A stretch of DNA of 64,000 nt from Collinsella sp. AM33-4BH (GCF_003469205.1 NZ_QSIN01000008.1:1-64000), one strand, 5' to 3'. Shown: positions 42,540 through 51,552, counted from the first letter of the stretch. Numbers and translations: made by a program. Notes: a model not told the origin generated them from the letters alone.

Positions 42540-42655
42540 AAGGGCGATTGAGCAGGACGGTTTGGGCGGGTCCCCGTACTTAGTTTCCAAAATCATTCCG
42601 CAGCGCGAAGGCTTCTTATTATTTTCAGACCTAACACCACAAGGGCGACGACCTC
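42540..42655. repeat. intergenic element D1 (decayed TTCCGCAG family copy)
   Basis: Begins ACAAGGGCGATTGAGCAGG, similar to the starts of C1, C2 and D2, and holds CATTCCGCAGCGCGAAGGC (42594-42612), but the partner CGAGGAC and the closing stem are missing. A broken copy next to an intact one. Confidence 0.55.
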
Positions 42656-42797
42656 GAGTAGGTCAACCGGGGAGGGACGAGGGGTTAGTTCTCTAATCTT
42701 TCCGCAGGAGGCAAAAAGCCTCGCCGCACGAAGTGCGCAGCGAGGCTTTTTGCATGCCCGAGGACGATTGGGGAACTAAGCCCTCGTCCCTCCCCGG
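42640..42797. repeat. intergenic element D2 (TTCCGCAG / CGAGGAC family)
   Basis: Begins AAGGGCGACGACCTCGAGTAGG. Outer stem of about 24 bp (42668-42692 with 42773-42797, CCGGGGAGGGACGAGGG), then TTTCCGCAGG, a long hairpin with GGCAAAAAGCCTCGC / GCGAGGCTTTTTGC arms and tip CGCACGAAGTGCGCA, then CGAGGAC. Lies between the convergent HAD and aldolase genes, where it may also end transcription. Confidence 0.85.
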
Positions 42798-42827
42798 GAT
42801 ATGTAGCGAGTCGGAGTGCCCTTGCTG

Positions 42828-43685
42828 TTACTCTGCTTTGCCCACAGAGTTGAGGTTGGTCATGCGGATCTTAACCAGCTCGGTGATCTCGCGCATGCCC
42901 TCCTTGGCCGGCTTCTTGGGATCGAAGCAGGCGGGGTTCTCGGCCATGTAGGCCATGAAGCCCTTGGTGTAGGCCTGACGCAGCTCGGTGGCGTAGTTGA
43001 CCTTGCAGATGCCGTTCTTCACGGCCTCGGCAACCTGCTCATCGGGCACACCGGAGGTACCGTGCAGAACCAGCGGCACGTCGACGGCGTCGCGGATGGC
43101 CTTGACCACGGACTGCTCGATGTGCGGATCGCTCGTGTACACGCCGTGGCTGGTGCCAACGCCAATAGCGAGGGAGGTGCAGCCAGTGCGCTCGACGAAC
43201 TCCTTGGCCTCGGCCGGATCGGTGTAGGGGCTCTCGCCCTCAACCGCGGGACCGTCGTCCTCCTTGCCGCCGACCTTGCCAAGCTCGGCCTCGACGGGCA
43301 CGCCCATGGCGCGGCCAGCGTCGGCGACGGACTTGGTCAGGGCAATGTTGTCCTCGAAGGACTCGTGCGAGCCGTCAATCATGACAGAGGTGTAGCCAGT
43401 GCGGAAAGCCTGCATGCAGCGGTCATAGCCATCGCCGTGATCGAGGTGCAGAGCGACGGGCACGGAAGCGCGCTCGGCGGCAGCCTTGACCATGCCGTAG
43501 AAGTAATCCAGGCCAGCGGTCTTGATGGTGCCCGGGGTGGTCTGCATGATGACGGGGGACTTGGTCTCCTCGGCAGCGGCCAGAACGGCCATAACAAACT
43601 CGAGGTTCTCGACGTTGAACGCGCCGACGGCGTAGTGGCCGGCCTGAGCGTCCTTGAGCATCTTTTCGGTGGTAACAAGTGCCAT
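42828..43685 (-). CDS. class II fructose/tagatose-bisphosphate aldolase
   Basis: 285 residues. Zinc ligands and active-site motifs: LHLDHGDGYDRCM near residue 80, GSHESFEDN near 105, IGVGTSHGVYTSDP near 175, LHGTSGVPDEQ near 210. It could be the glycolytic fructose-1,6-bisphosphate aldolase or a GatY/KbaY-type tagatose-1,6-bisphosphate aldolase. The second would finish the lacABC route 7-10 kb away, which lacks lacD. The ATG at 43685 is favoured; the open frame upstream is spacer. Divergent from a DeoR regulator, as is common for sugar-phosphate genes. Confidence 0.9.
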   Translation of the reverse strand: MALVTTEKMLKDAQAGHYAVGAFNVENLEFVMAVLAAAEETKSPVIMQTTPGTIKTAGLDYFYGMVKAAAERASVPVALHLDHGDGYDRCMQAFRTGYTSVMIDGSHESFEDNIALTKSVADAGRAMGVPVEAELGKVGGKEDDGPAVEGESPYTDPAEAKEFVERTGCTSLAIGVGTSHGVYTSDPHIEQSVVKAIRDAVDVPLVLHGTSGVPDEQVAEAVKNGICKVNYATELRQAYTKGFMAYMAENPACFDPKKPAKEGMREITELVKIRMTNLNSVGKAE

Positions 43686-43905
43686 GAGCGTTTGCTCCTC
43701 TCCCTCGCCCGCATCTGGACATCGGGCGTAGTTGATCACAAGGCGTTTTACCTTGCGTTTTGCTGCGCCCATTGTATGAAAATCGACGGCGTCGCACGTA
43801 TGAGATATCACCGGCACACAGGTCAAGACACTCGTTTTTGAAAAGCAAACGGAAGGGATTCGCGCCGGATCCCTCTATACGACATTGCAGTTTTCAAGCG
43901 AATCA

Positions 43906-43975
43906 TCTTTCTTTTATAGAAAAGATAAGTAATCGAAAGGTGTTTTCTTACTCAAAAAGAAAATGAACGAAAATG
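43906..43975. promoter_or_regulatory. AT-rich operator candidate between aldolase and DeoR genes
   Basis: Contains ATCTTTCTTTTATAGAAAAGAT-like dyad at about 43905-43926 and several TTTTC / GAAAA words (AATCGAAAGGTGTTTTC). DeoR-type operators often look like this. It is the only AT-rich part of the divergent gap. Confidence 0.4.
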
Positions 43976-44020
43976 GACTCAACACAATTCCTGCAAATTT
44001 CAGACGATGATGGAGCGAAT

Positions 44021-44824
44021 ATGGCCCATGCAACAACCCGAGCTTTTGCCGACGAACGTCGCGCCGCCATCATGGAGATGCTCGAACATAACGCCTCGGT
44101 GCAGGTAGCAGAAATCGCCCAGACCTTTGGTGTGTCCTCCGTTACCGCCCGTGCGGACCTAGACGCGCTCGCCGAGTCCGGCAAGCTGCGCCGCACGCAC
44201 GGTGGCGCTGTGTCGCTCCAGAAGCGACTGACCGTATCCACCCAGGATCGCCGTATCAACGTCAATGTTGCCGCCAAGCAGGCCATCGCGCAAAGCGCCA
44301 TCGGGCTCGTCAATGACGGCGACACGCTGCTCGTCGACTCGGGCACCACGGCGCTCGAGTTTGTCCGGCTCCTCGATCAACGCAACGGCATCACCGTTAT
44401 CACGGCCGACATCACCATCGCCGATTACATCGACGAGAGCATGCCCTCGGTCGATGTCGTCATGCTGGGCGGGGCACTGCGCAAAGGTCATCGCTATCTG
44501 TACGGCCCACTTACTATGCAGGCGCTCCAAATGGTCCATGCCGACCTTGCCGTCATGTGCCCCGGCGCTTTTGTTCCCGGCTGCGGCTTTACGACCGACT
44601 TTCCGCAGATGGCCGAGACCAAAACGGCCATGATCGCCGCAGCCCGTCAAAACGTGGCCCTCATGGACGCCAGCAAGGTCAACGGACGCGGCATGTATCG
44701 CTTTGCCGAGCTTGTCGATGTCGACACCATCGTGATGGACCGTGATCCCGATGATGCCGTCGCCACCTCAATCACCGAGACCGTCGACGACGCCCGCCCA
44801 AATCTCGTCATCGCCGGCGCTTAA
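44021..44824 (+). CDS. DeoR family transcriptional regulator
   Basis: 267 residues. N-terminal helix-turn-helix VQVAEIAQTFGVSSVTARAD, with the LRRTHGGA wing, followed by the DeoRC sugar-phosphate sensor domain containing DGDTLLVDSGTTALEFVR. The ATG at 44021 has GGAG six bases upstream and gives MAHATTRAFADERRAAIMEM, the normal family start; an ATG at 43973 has no ribosome site. Divergent from the aldolase, which it probably represses. Confidence 0.87.
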   Translation: MAHATTRAFADERRAAIMEMLEHNASVQVAEIAQTFGVSSVTARADLDALAESGKLRRTHGGAVSLQKRLTVSTQDRRINVNVAAKQAIAQSAIGLVNDGDTLLVDSGTTALEFVRLLDQRNGITVITADITIADYIDESMPSVDVVMLGGALRKGHRYLYGPLTMQALQMVHADLAVMCPGAFVPGCGFTTDFPQMAETKTAMIAAARQNVALMDASKVNGRGMYRFAELVDVDTIVMDRDPDDAVATSITETVDDARPNLVIAGA

Positions 44825-44828
44825 ACAA

Positions 44829-44867
44829 AAACCACCACAAAGGTGCCTGTCCCCTTTGTGGTGGTTT
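44829..44867. terminator. bidirectional terminator between DeoR and flavodiiron genes
   Basis: AACCACCACAAAGG / CCTTTGTGGTGGTT stem with loop TGCCTGTCC, A and T tracts on both sides, between convergent genes. Its arms and GTCCC loop closely resemble the hairpin at 23610. Confidence 0.8.
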
Positions 44868-44890
44868 GAGCGTTGAAAGTGAACGTATCG

Positions 44891-46051
44891 CTACTTGGAC
44901 AGCTCGTCAGCGAGGGCCTCGATCTGGGCGCGCGAAGCGTCGTTGAGCGAACCCAGGACGGTCACCTTATTCTGCGTCAGCGTGATGTCTTTCATGCCCT
45001 CGAGCTCCTTGGCCATAACCTTAGCGGCGGCAGGTGCCCAAGAGCCAGCCTCGACGAGCGCCACGGTGCGGTTCTGGTAGGCATGCTCAGCGAGCGTGTG
45101 GATAAAGGTGCTCATGAACGGGAAAATCTCGCCCTGATAGGTAATGGAGGCGAGCACCAGGCGGTCGTAGCGGAACGCATCCTCAACGGCCTCGGCCATG
45201 TCGTCGCGAGCCAGGTCAAAGACGGAAACCTTCTGGCCGCGAGCCTCAAGCGCAGATGCGAGCTCCTCAACGGCGGCCTTCAGATGGCCGTACACGCTCG
45301 CATAGGCAATCGTGATGCCCTCGTCCTCGGGCTGATAGCTCGACCAGGTGTTGTAGGTGTCGAGGTAATAGCCCAGGTTCTCGGTAAGAACAGGGCCGTG
45401 GAGCGGGCAGATAACCTGGATGTCCAGATCGGCGGCCTTCTTGAGCACGGCCTGCACAAACTTGCCGAACTTACCCACGATGCCAAAGTAATAACGGCGC
45501 GCCTCGCAAGCCCAACCCTCGGGATCCTCGATGTCGTTAGCGCCAAACTTGCCAAAGCCGTCGGCACTAAAGAGCACCTTGTCGGTGGCCTCGTAGGAGA
45601 ACAGCACCTCGGGCCAGTGCACGTTGGGGGCGCCGACAAAGGTTAGGCTGTGGCCGCCCAAATCGAGCACGTCACCCTCCTTGACAACCATCTTGCGCTC
45701 GGGGAAGTCGGTGTCAAAGTAGTTAACCATCATGCGGAAGGCGCCCATGCTTGCCACAATCTGTGCCTGGGGATAGCGCTCCATAAAGGCGGCGATGCCG
45801 GCGGAGTGATCGGGCTCCATGTGATGGATGACCAGGTAGTCGGGCGTGCGACCGTCGAGTACAGCCTCGAGGTTACCGAGCCATTCGTCGACAAACCCGC
45901 CATCGACTGAATCGGCGACAGCGATCTTTTCGCCCAAGATAACGTAGCTGTTGTATGCCATACCGTTCTCGGACACATCGTACTGGCCCTCGAACAGGTC
46001 AATGTCGTGATCGTCGACGCCAACGTAGCGGATATCCTTGGTGATCTCCAT
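44891..46051 (-). CDS. flavodiiron protein (oxygen / nitric oxide reductase)
   Basis: Reduces oxygen to water, or nitric oxide to nitrous oxide, in anaerobes; cytosolic. 386 residues: metallo-beta-lactamase domain with iron ligands in HHMEPDHSAG near residue 79, VHWPEVLFSY near 145, LFSADGFGKFG near 163 and CPLHGPV near 225, then a flavodoxin domain from about 250 (IAYASVYGHLKAAVEELA). The ATG at 46051 has AGGAGG at good distance. It could protect the oxygen-sensitive glycyl radical enzyme encoded elsewhere in the window. Rubredoxin or other electron donors are not nearby. Confidence 0.92.
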   Translation of the reverse strand: MEITKDIRYVGVDDHDIDLFEGQYDVSENGMAYNSYVILGEKIAVADSVDGGFVDEWLGNLEAVLDGRTPDYLVIHHMEPDHSAGIAAFMERYPQAQIVASMGAFRMMVNYFDTDFPERKMVVKEGDVLDLGGHSLTFVGAPNVHWPEVLFSYEATDKVLFSADGFGKFGANDIEDPEGWACEARRYYFGIVGKFGKFVQAVLKKAADLDIQVICPLHGPVLTENLGYYLDTYNTWSSYQPEDEGITIAYASVYGHLKAAVEELASALEARGQKVSVFDLARDDMAEAVEDAFRYDRLVLASITYQGEIFPFMSTFIHTLAEHAYQNRTVALVEAGSWAPAAAKVMAKELEGMKDITLTQNKVTVLGSLNDASRAQIEALADELSK

Positions 46052-46180
46052 CAGGCAAAGCCTCCTAGATAGACAAAAGAGCCCGTTTATCATAGCACTC
46101 GGCTGCATCCCAACAGCTATCTGCCGGCATCCTTACCGATTGTTATTAAAATGCGATAAATCGCCGTTTACCAGCACAAA

Positions 46181-47212
46181 CTATGAGCGCGGTATCGCCG
46201 TGCTATGTCGAATGATGAGCTGGCCGGGAATACGAATGGCAACGGTTTTGCCCACCGTACCCGCCTCGGGAACCGCATGCTCAAACACCTCGCGCCCACG
46301 CTGATGCAAGTCGAATCGAACGGTCGTGAGCTCGTTGTGTGCTACAAAATCATCGAGCGAATCATCGACGCCCACCACGCTCACGTCCTCGGGCACGCGC
46401 AAGCCGCTATCGCGCAGCGCGGCGATGGCACCGTTTGCCATTTGGTCGTTTGCCGCGTAAATCGCCGTCATGGTGCGGTCGTGCTCGGCCAGATATCTGC
46501 CGGCTTCGTATCCGCTGTTGGCAGACCAATCGCCCTCGAGCGGCGCCTGCGGCTTAATGTGCTTACGCTCGAGTGCATCCTGCCAACCGGCGCGACGAAA
46601 CCGCTCGTCGACCGAGAACGACGGGCCGCCAATATAGCGAATCTGATCGTGTCCCAGCTCAAACAGGTGATCCATAAGCAATAGCGAGCAGCCGTAATGG
46701 TCGGAATCGACTGTGGTCACGCGCGGATGCGCGTACATGGTAACGATGACCGTGCCAATGCCCGGCAACGGATCAAACGTCTCAAAATCGGGTGCCATGC
46801 GACTCATGCCGATAATGATGCCGTCCACGGGCAGCGCGGCCATACGACGCGTGGCCTCGGCAAGCGAAAACTCCTCGGTCTTGGACATCTCGACCAGCGT
46901 GATGGCGCAATTATGCTCGCGAGCAGCGCTGGCGATGCCGTCGATCATTGAGAGGTTGCCAAACTTGGTGACATCGTTGACGCACAGGCCGACCGAATGG
47001 TAACGGCCGTCGCGCAGCGAGCGACCGGCATAACTCGGACGAAAGCCGAGCTCTTGCATAGCGGCCTGCACGCGCTGGCGCGTCTGCTCGTTGACGTTAG
47101 GCAAACCGTTGGCGACGCGCGAAACCGTCTGCTGCGAAACGCCAGCAGCGCGGGCGACGTCGGCCATGGAGACCGGACGCGTACCTGTATCGTTGGACGG
47201 GCGCCTTGCCAC
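46181..47212 (-). CDS. LacI/GalR family regulator of the galKT operon
   Basis: 343 residues. Helix-turn-helix SMADVARAAGVSQQTVSRVA near the start, hinge RPSYAGRSLR, and a sugar-binding core. The GTG at 47212 (preceded by GAAGGTGAT) is chosen; the ATG at the helix-turn-helix has no ribosome site. It is divergent from galK, and three matching operator-like sites lie between them, so control of galK-galT is likely. A paralogue lies at 56216-57220; the two share YAGRSLR and SVVGVDDSL and very similar cores. Confidence 0.9.
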   Translation of the reverse strand: MARRPSNDTGTRPVSMADVARAAGVSQQTVSRVANGLPNVNEQTRQRVQAAMQELGFRPSYAGRSLRDGRYHSVGLCVNDVTKFGNLSMIDGIASAAREHNCAITLVEMSKTEEFSLAEATRRMAALPVDGIIIGMSRMAPDFETFDPLPGIGTVIVTMYAHPRVTTVDSDHYGCSLLLMDHLFELGHDQIRYIGGPSFSVDERFRRAGWQDALERKHIKPQAPLEGDWSANSGYEAGRYLAEHDRTMTAIYAANDQMANGAIAALRDSGLRVPEDVSVVGVDDSLDDFVAHNELTTVRFDLHQRGREVFEHAVPEAGTVGKTVAIRIPGQLIIRHSTAIPRS

Positions 47213-47304
47213 AGGATCACCTTCACCCTTGCGAGATCTGAATAGCGTGAATGCCGGCCTGGGCAGAAACACGCCCTGCACCGAGGCCCGCTATCGTCGG
47301 ACGC

Positions 47305-47320
47305 ATGTTAACGTACTCTA
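47305..47320. promoter_or_regulatory. LacI operator candidate 1 (gal)
   Basis: ATGTTAACGTACTCTA, about 93 bases upstream of the LacI start; matches the sites at 47425 and 47491. Confidence 0.65.
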
Positions 47321-47366
47321 CTTTTTCTATCTGCATCTTTTCTGCTTTATAAGTCCATACGACAGT

Positions 47367-47377
47367 ACCGTTCACGG
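47367..47377. promoter_or_regulatory. ACCGTTCACGG motif in the gal promoter region
   Basis: The palindrome CCGT-TC-ACGG stands midway between the first two LacI operators, a typical place for a global regulator site. Confidence 0.4.
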
Positions 47378-47424
47378 CTGTATTTCTACCGATTACCAGA
47401 TTCTCAAAAAGTGACAAGCGATGT

Positions 47425-47446
47425 GTTATGAGTACGTTAACATAAC
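47425..47446. promoter_or_regulatory. LacI operator candidate 2 (gal)
   Basis: GTTATG and CATAAC outer arms around AGTACGTTAA; reverse complement of the core of the other two sites (TTAACGTACT). Confidence 0.7.
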
Positions 47447-47490
47447 CCGTAACGTGCGGTATCGTGGACACTTGGTTCATGCCGCTTCAA

Positions 47491-47510
47491 GTTGTTAACG
47501 TACTCATAAC
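47491..47510. promoter_or_regulatory. LacI operator candidate 3 (gal)
   Basis: GTTGTTAACGTACTCATAAC, 40 bases before the galK start, where a bound repressor would block transcription. Confidence 0.7.
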
Positions 47511-47550
47511 GACGCAAAACTCACCCGTGCGCGCCAAGGAAAGGACTCCC

Positions 47551-48756
47551 ATGACCACCCCCGACGAAAAGACACTCGCCACGCTCACCAAGCTGTTTGA
47601 GGAGGAGTTTGGCCCCATCGGCGACCGCCAGGTTCTCTATGTGCACGCGCCCGGCCGCTCCGAGATCAGCGGCAACCACACCGACCACGAGGGTGGCCAC
47701 GTTATCGCCGGCTCGCTCGATGTCGCCGTTGACGGCATTGCCGTGGCGACCGATTCCAACAAGGTTCGCGTCGCCGACGAGGGTTATCCTACGTTTGAGA
47801 TCACGCTCGACACGCTGGATATTCAAGAGTCCGAGAAGGGCACGTCCGCAAGCCTCGTGCGCGGTATGGCCCACGAGGTCGCAGGTCTCGGCGTTGAGCC
47901 CCAGGGCTTCGACTTTGCCTTTACCTGCTCCGTCCCCTCGGGTGGCGGCCTTTCTAGCTCCGCCGCTGTCGAGGCGGCTTACGGCCGCGCCATGGAGACG
48001 CTCTGGGGCGCGCCCGCCATTGAACCCGTCGCACTCGCCCAGATGAGCCAGCGCACCGAGAACAACTACTACGGCAAGCCCTGCGGTCTGATGGACCAAG
48101 CTGCCGTGTGCCTGGGCGGCCTCGCCTACATGGACTTTGAGGACCAGGCTCAGCCTAAGACCCAGAAGCTCGAACTCAACTTTGAGGATCACGGCTATGC
48201 GCTCGTGCTCGTCAAGGTCGGCGCCGACCATGTGGCAGCCACCGACGACTACGCCGCTGTTCCGCGCGAGATGCAGGACGTCGCCGCCGAGTTTGGCAAG
48301 GCACGCCTGTGCGAGGTAAACGTGGCGGACTTTGACGCCAAGCTCCCCGAGCTGCGCGCCAAGCTGGGCGACCGCGCCTGCCTGCGCGCCGTTCATTACT
48401 GGTACGAGAACGGCCTGGTCGATAAGCGCTGGGCGGCCCTGAACGCCGGCGACATTGACCAGTTCCTGGTCCTGACGCGTGAGTCCGGCGCCAGCTCCGC
48501 CATGTACCTGCAGAATGTTGTTGCCAAACTGGGTGCCGAGCAGCCTTCCATGTACGCGCTTGCTCTTGCCGAGCATGTGCTCGACGGCCGTGGCGCCGTT
48601 CGTATCCACGGCGGCGGCTTTGGCGGTACCATCCAGGCCTTCGTGCCGCTCGATCTGGTCGACACCTTCATTGCCAAGATGAACGGCTGGCTGGGCGAGG
48701 GCTCTGCCCGTCACTACGCCATCTCTGACAAGGGGGCTTACGCGGCATGGCTGTAA
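47551..48756 (+). CDS. galK: galactokinase
   Basis: Phosphorylates galactose to galactose-1-phosphate, first step of the Leloir pathway. 401 residues of the GHMP family: APGRSEISGNHTDHEGG near residue 35 is the galactokinase signature, SVPSGGGLSSSAAVEAA near 130 the ATP loop, and IHGGGFGGTIQAFVP near 350 the C-terminal motif. The ATG at 47551 follows AAAGGA. Its end overlaps galT, and operators for the LacI protein lie just upstream. Confidence 0.95.
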   Translation: MTTPDEKTLATLTKLFEEEFGPIGDRQVLYVHAPGRSEISGNHTDHEGGHVIAGSLDVAVDGIAVATDSNKVRVADEGYPTFEITLDTLDIQESEKGTSASLVRGMAHEVAGLGVEPQGFDFAFTCSVPSGGGLSSSAAVEAAYGRAMETLWGAPAIEPVALAQMSQRTENNYYGKPCGLMDQAAVCLGGLAYMDFEDQAQPKTQKLELNFEDHGYALVLVKVGADHVAATDDYAAVPREMQDVAAEFGKARLCEVNVADFDAKLPELRAKLGDRACLRAVHYWYENGLVDKRWAALNAGDIDQFLVLTRESGASSAMYLQNVVAKLGAEQPSMYALALAEHVLDGRGAVRIHGGGFGGTIQAFVPLDLVDTFIAKMNGWLGEGSARHYAISDKGAYAAWL

Positions 48757-50375
48757 TGACTGACGTGCGAGAGGCCGCGCAGAACCTGATCGAGTACGCC
48801 ATCCACCGATCGATGATCGGCCAGGACGACCGGATCTGGGCATACAACACCATTTTGGAGTGCATCGGCGCCACGGGCCCCGCACTCGACATGGCTTGGG
48901 CACTCAAGACCGAGAAGATTTCGCTCTTGCACCCCGATACACTCCCCGACTTTGACCTGGAGGGCACGCTTGCCGCGCTTTCCGAGGCCGCCGTTACCAA
49001 CGGTGCCGCCGAGGACACGGCGTCAGGCCGCGACCGCATCGCCATGCGCATCATGGGTGCGCTCATGCCGAGGCCTTCGGTTGTAAACGAGGAGTTCAAC
49101 GGACGTATGGGCGTCAACGAGCCCCGCGCCGCAACCGACTGGTTCTACGGCCTGTGCTGCGACGCCGGCTACGTGCGCCGTGCCGCCATCGCGCGCAACA
49201 TCAAATGGAGCACCCCCACCAACTGGGGTGACCTGGAGATCACCATCAACCTGTCCAAGCCCGAGAAGGACCCACGCGATATCGCTGCCGCCGGCGCCGC
49301 AAAGAACACGGGCGAAAAGTACCCCGCCTGCCAGCTGTGCATCGAAAACGAGGGCTACCCGGGACGCTCCGCCGCAGCCGACGGCGGCGCCCACCCCGCT
49401 CGCCAGAACCTACGCGTTATTCCCATTCAGCTTAATGGCGAGCGCTGGGGCTTCCAGTACAGCCCGTACGCCTACTTTAACGAGCACTGCATTGCCATGA
49501 GCTCCGAGCATCGTCCGATGCACGTCGACCGCAAGGGCTTGACCTGCCTGCTCGACTTTGTGGACCTGTTCCCGCATTACTTCATCGGCTCCAACGCCGA
49601 CCTGCCTATCGTGGGCGGCTCGATTCTGTCGCACGACCACTTCCAGGGCGGCGCGCACGAGTTCCCCATGATGCATGCCGCCGAGGTCTCGCAGTTTAGC
49701 ATGCCCGGTTTTGACCAGGTCACCGGCACTGTGCTGCAGTGGCCGCTCTCGGTGCTGCGCCTGCGCTCGCATGACCGCGCTCAGCTGCTCGACGCTGCCG
49801 AGAAGATTATCCTCGCCTGGCGCGAGTGGACCGACGAGTCTGCGGGCGTTATCGCGCACACGGCCGACGGCGTAGCGCACAACACCGTGACGCCCGTCAT
49901 CCGCCGCGTCGACTCCCGCGGCAACGCCGGCGGCGAGATTTACGAGGCCTACCTGGCGCTTCGCTGCAATATCACGACCGACGAGCATCCGCTGGGCGTT
50001 TTCCACCCGCATGCCGAGTATCACCACATTAAGAAGGAGAACATCGGCCTGATCGAGGTTATGGGCCTGGCTATTCTTCCGCCGCGCCTGGTTCCCGAGC
50101 TCGGCGCTGTCCGCGAGCACCTGCTGGCAGCCAAAGCCGATACCAGCTACGACCTTGCCGCAGCGCTCGAGGGCGACGACCTTTGCCGCAGCCATGCCGC
50201 GTGGGCCGAGGACGTCTATGCCCGCCGCGCCGACGAGCTTACGGCGGACAACGCCATCGACATCCTGCACGAGGAGGTCGGCGTAGTGTTTGGCCACGTG
50301 CTCGACAACGCCGGCGTCTTTAAGTGGGACGAAGCCGGCCGCGCCGCCCAGCAGCGCTTTATCGACTCACTGTAA
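48747..50375 (+). CDS. galT: galactose-1-phosphate uridylyltransferase, class II
   Basis: Exchanges UMP between UDP-glucose and galactose-1-phosphate. The 542-residue length and blocks SAAADGGAHPARQNLRVIPI near 210, SILSHDHFQGGAHEFPM near 293 and FHPHAEYHHIKKENIGLIEV near 418 are those of the Gram-positive class II enzyme, which is unrelated in length to E. coli GalT. The ATG at 48747 overlaps the galK stop, so translation is coupled. No galE is in the window. Confidence 0.95.
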   Translation: MAVMTDVREAAQNLIEYAIHRSMIGQDDRIWAYNTILECIGATGPALDMAWALKTEKISLLHPDTLPDFDLEGTLAALSEAAVTNGAAEDTASGRDRIAMRIMGALMPRPSVVNEEFNGRMGVNEPRAATDWFYGLCCDAGYVRRAAIARNIKWSTPTNWGDLEITINLSKPEKDPRDIAAAGAAKNTGEKYPACQLCIENEGYPGRSAAADGGAHPARQNLRVIPIQLNGERWGFQYSPYAYFNEHCIAMSSEHRPMHVDRKGLTCLLDFVDLFPHYFIGSNADLPIVGGSILSHDHFQGGAHEFPMMHAAEVSQFSMPGFDQVTGTVLQWPLSVLRLRSHDRAQLLDAAEKIILAWREWTDESAGVIAHTADGVAHNTVTPVIRRVDSRGNAGGEIYEAYLALRCNITTDEHPLGVFHPHAEYHHIKKENIGLIEVMGLAILPPRLVPELGAVREHLLAAKADTSYDLAAALEGDDLCRSHAAWAEDVYARRADELTADNAIDILHEEVGVVFGHVLDNAGVFKWDEAGRAAQQRFIDSL

Positions 50376-50421
50376 TGATCCCTTGGGGACGGAGGAAAAC
50401 GGACTATTTCGTCTTCAAGAC

Positions 50422-50462
50422 AACGGCGCCCGCCGGCAACATCGCCGACGGGCGCCGTTTTT
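50422..50462 (+). terminator. terminator of the gal operon
   Basis: AACGGCGCCCG / CGGGCGCCGTT arms followed by TTTT, about 47 bases after galT. Strong. Confidence 0.85.
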
Positions 50463-50466
50463 GAGT

Positions 50467-50529
50467 GTAGTCATTGGGGACGTTCTTAAACGACTAGTCA
50501 AACAAGAACGTCCCCAACAACTAATGACT
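50467..50529. repeat. GTAGTCATTGGGGACGTTC hairpin, copy 2
   Basis: Left arm identical to the copy at 19704 for 20 bases; loop differs at one base (CGACTAGTC instead of CGACCAGTC); right arm AAGAACGTCCCCAACAACTA slightly decayed. Confidence 0.75.
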
Positions 50530-50531
50530 CG

Positions 50532-50594
50532 AGCGTGGAAAATCCCCCACTTTGAACTCGTATGGGCACCAAAAGCGGGAGATTATCCACGATC
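50532..50594. repeat. CGGGAGATTATCCAC hairpin, copy 2
   Basis: Left arm GAGCGTGGAAAATCCCCC is mutated; right arm AAAAGCGGGAGATTATCCAC is like the one at 21093. The 17-base loop starts GAACTCGTATGG, resembling the loop of the 21-kb copy. Here, as at 19.7 kb, it follows the GTAGTCATTGGGGACGTTC hairpin directly. Confidence 0.65.
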
Positions 50595-50616
50595 ATTCTA
50601 TTAGGAGTCGCAACCG

Positions 50617-51552
50617 CTACAACTCTACGACCTCAACGTTGCTGTAGATCTCGTCCCAGCGGTCCATGATCAGGTGGCCGGTCTTGGGATCCATGGCGTT
50701 GAGCTTACCGCAGGTATTGGCGGTCTTGAGCACCGTGACGTCGTCGGCACCAGCAGCAATGGCATGCGCAAAACCGGCGATGGTCGAGTCGCCGGAACCC
50801 GTTGCGTTCACAGCCGCAATCGCGGGCGTCTTGGCGCGGAACGCGCGACCCTCATGGAAGCCCACCGAACCGGCAGCGCCCATCGAAACGACAACCCAGG
50901 GAATACCGGCAAAGCGGCCATCGGCGGCAAGCGCCTCGCGCAGGGCATCGACATCATCGGTCGTAAAGGACGTACCCAGTAGGCCGTTAATCTCGGTCAG
51001 GTTGGGCTTTACGAGCTCGGGCTTAGCGTCGGACTCCAGCGCTGCCTCCAGCGATGCACCCGAGGTGTCGAGCAGCACCTTGGCGCCCGCCTCCTCGGCG
51101 ATCTTGACGAGCTCGGCATAGTAGCCGGCATCGACGCCACGCGGCAGCGAGCCCGAAAGCGTCACAACGTCCGCCTTCGCCGCGAGCTCGGCGAACTTGG
51201 CCGTAAAGGCCTCGAGCTCGGCCGGGGCGATCTGCGGGCCGCTCTCCAGCAGCTCGGTCTGATTACCCTCGTGCAGAATATTCAGGCAAATGCGCGTCTC
51301 ACCGGCGATGGGCACAAAGTCGTTCTTGACGCCGTCGGCATCCATAAGCTCGGCCATATAGGCACCCATGTGGCCGCCAAGCAGACCAGTCGCGAGCACG
51401 TCGTCTCCCAGTTGCAGCAGCACACGGCTCACGTTGAGGCCCTTGCCGCCAGCGGTCTTTTCGGGCGTGACGCGGTTAACGTCGTCAATGATCAGCTTGT
51501 CGAGCTGATAGCGCGTATCAATCGACGGGTTCATGGTGACGGTCAGAATCAT
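50617..51552 (-). CDS. lacC: tagatose-6-phosphate kinase (PfkB family)
   Basis: Phosphorylates tagatose-6-phosphate to tagatose-1,6-bisphosphate. 311 residues: MILTVTMNPSIDTRYQLD is the N-terminus of the LacC/FruK group, GGKGLNVSRVL near residue 36 binds the sugar, NATGSGDSTIAGF near 250 carries the catalytic Asp. 1-phosphofructokinase is the alternative, but lacA, lacB and a LacX-like gene in the same operon favour LacC. ATG at 51552 after CAGGAG. Last gene of the operon. Confidence 0.88.
   Translation of the reverse strand: MILTVTMNPSIDTRYQLDKLIIDDVNRVTPEKTAGGKGLNVSRVLLQLGDDVLATGLLGGHMGAYMAELMDADGVKNDFVPIAGETRICLNILHEGNQTELLESGPQIAPAELEAFTAKFAELAAKADVVTLSGSLPRGVDAGYYAELVKIAEEAGAKVLLDTSGASLEAALESDAKPELVKPNLTEINGLLGTSFTTDDVDALREALAADGRFAGIPWVVVSMGAAGSVGFHEGRAFRAKTPAIAAVNATGSGDSTIAGFAHAIAAGADDVTVLKTANTCGKLNAMDPKTGHLIMDRWDEIYSNVEVVEL

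Noticed and set aside
47464..47550. Longer galK start at 47464
   Set aside because: The extra codons lie over the LacI operators and have no ribosome site; the ATG at 47551 has AAAGGA and matches the family.
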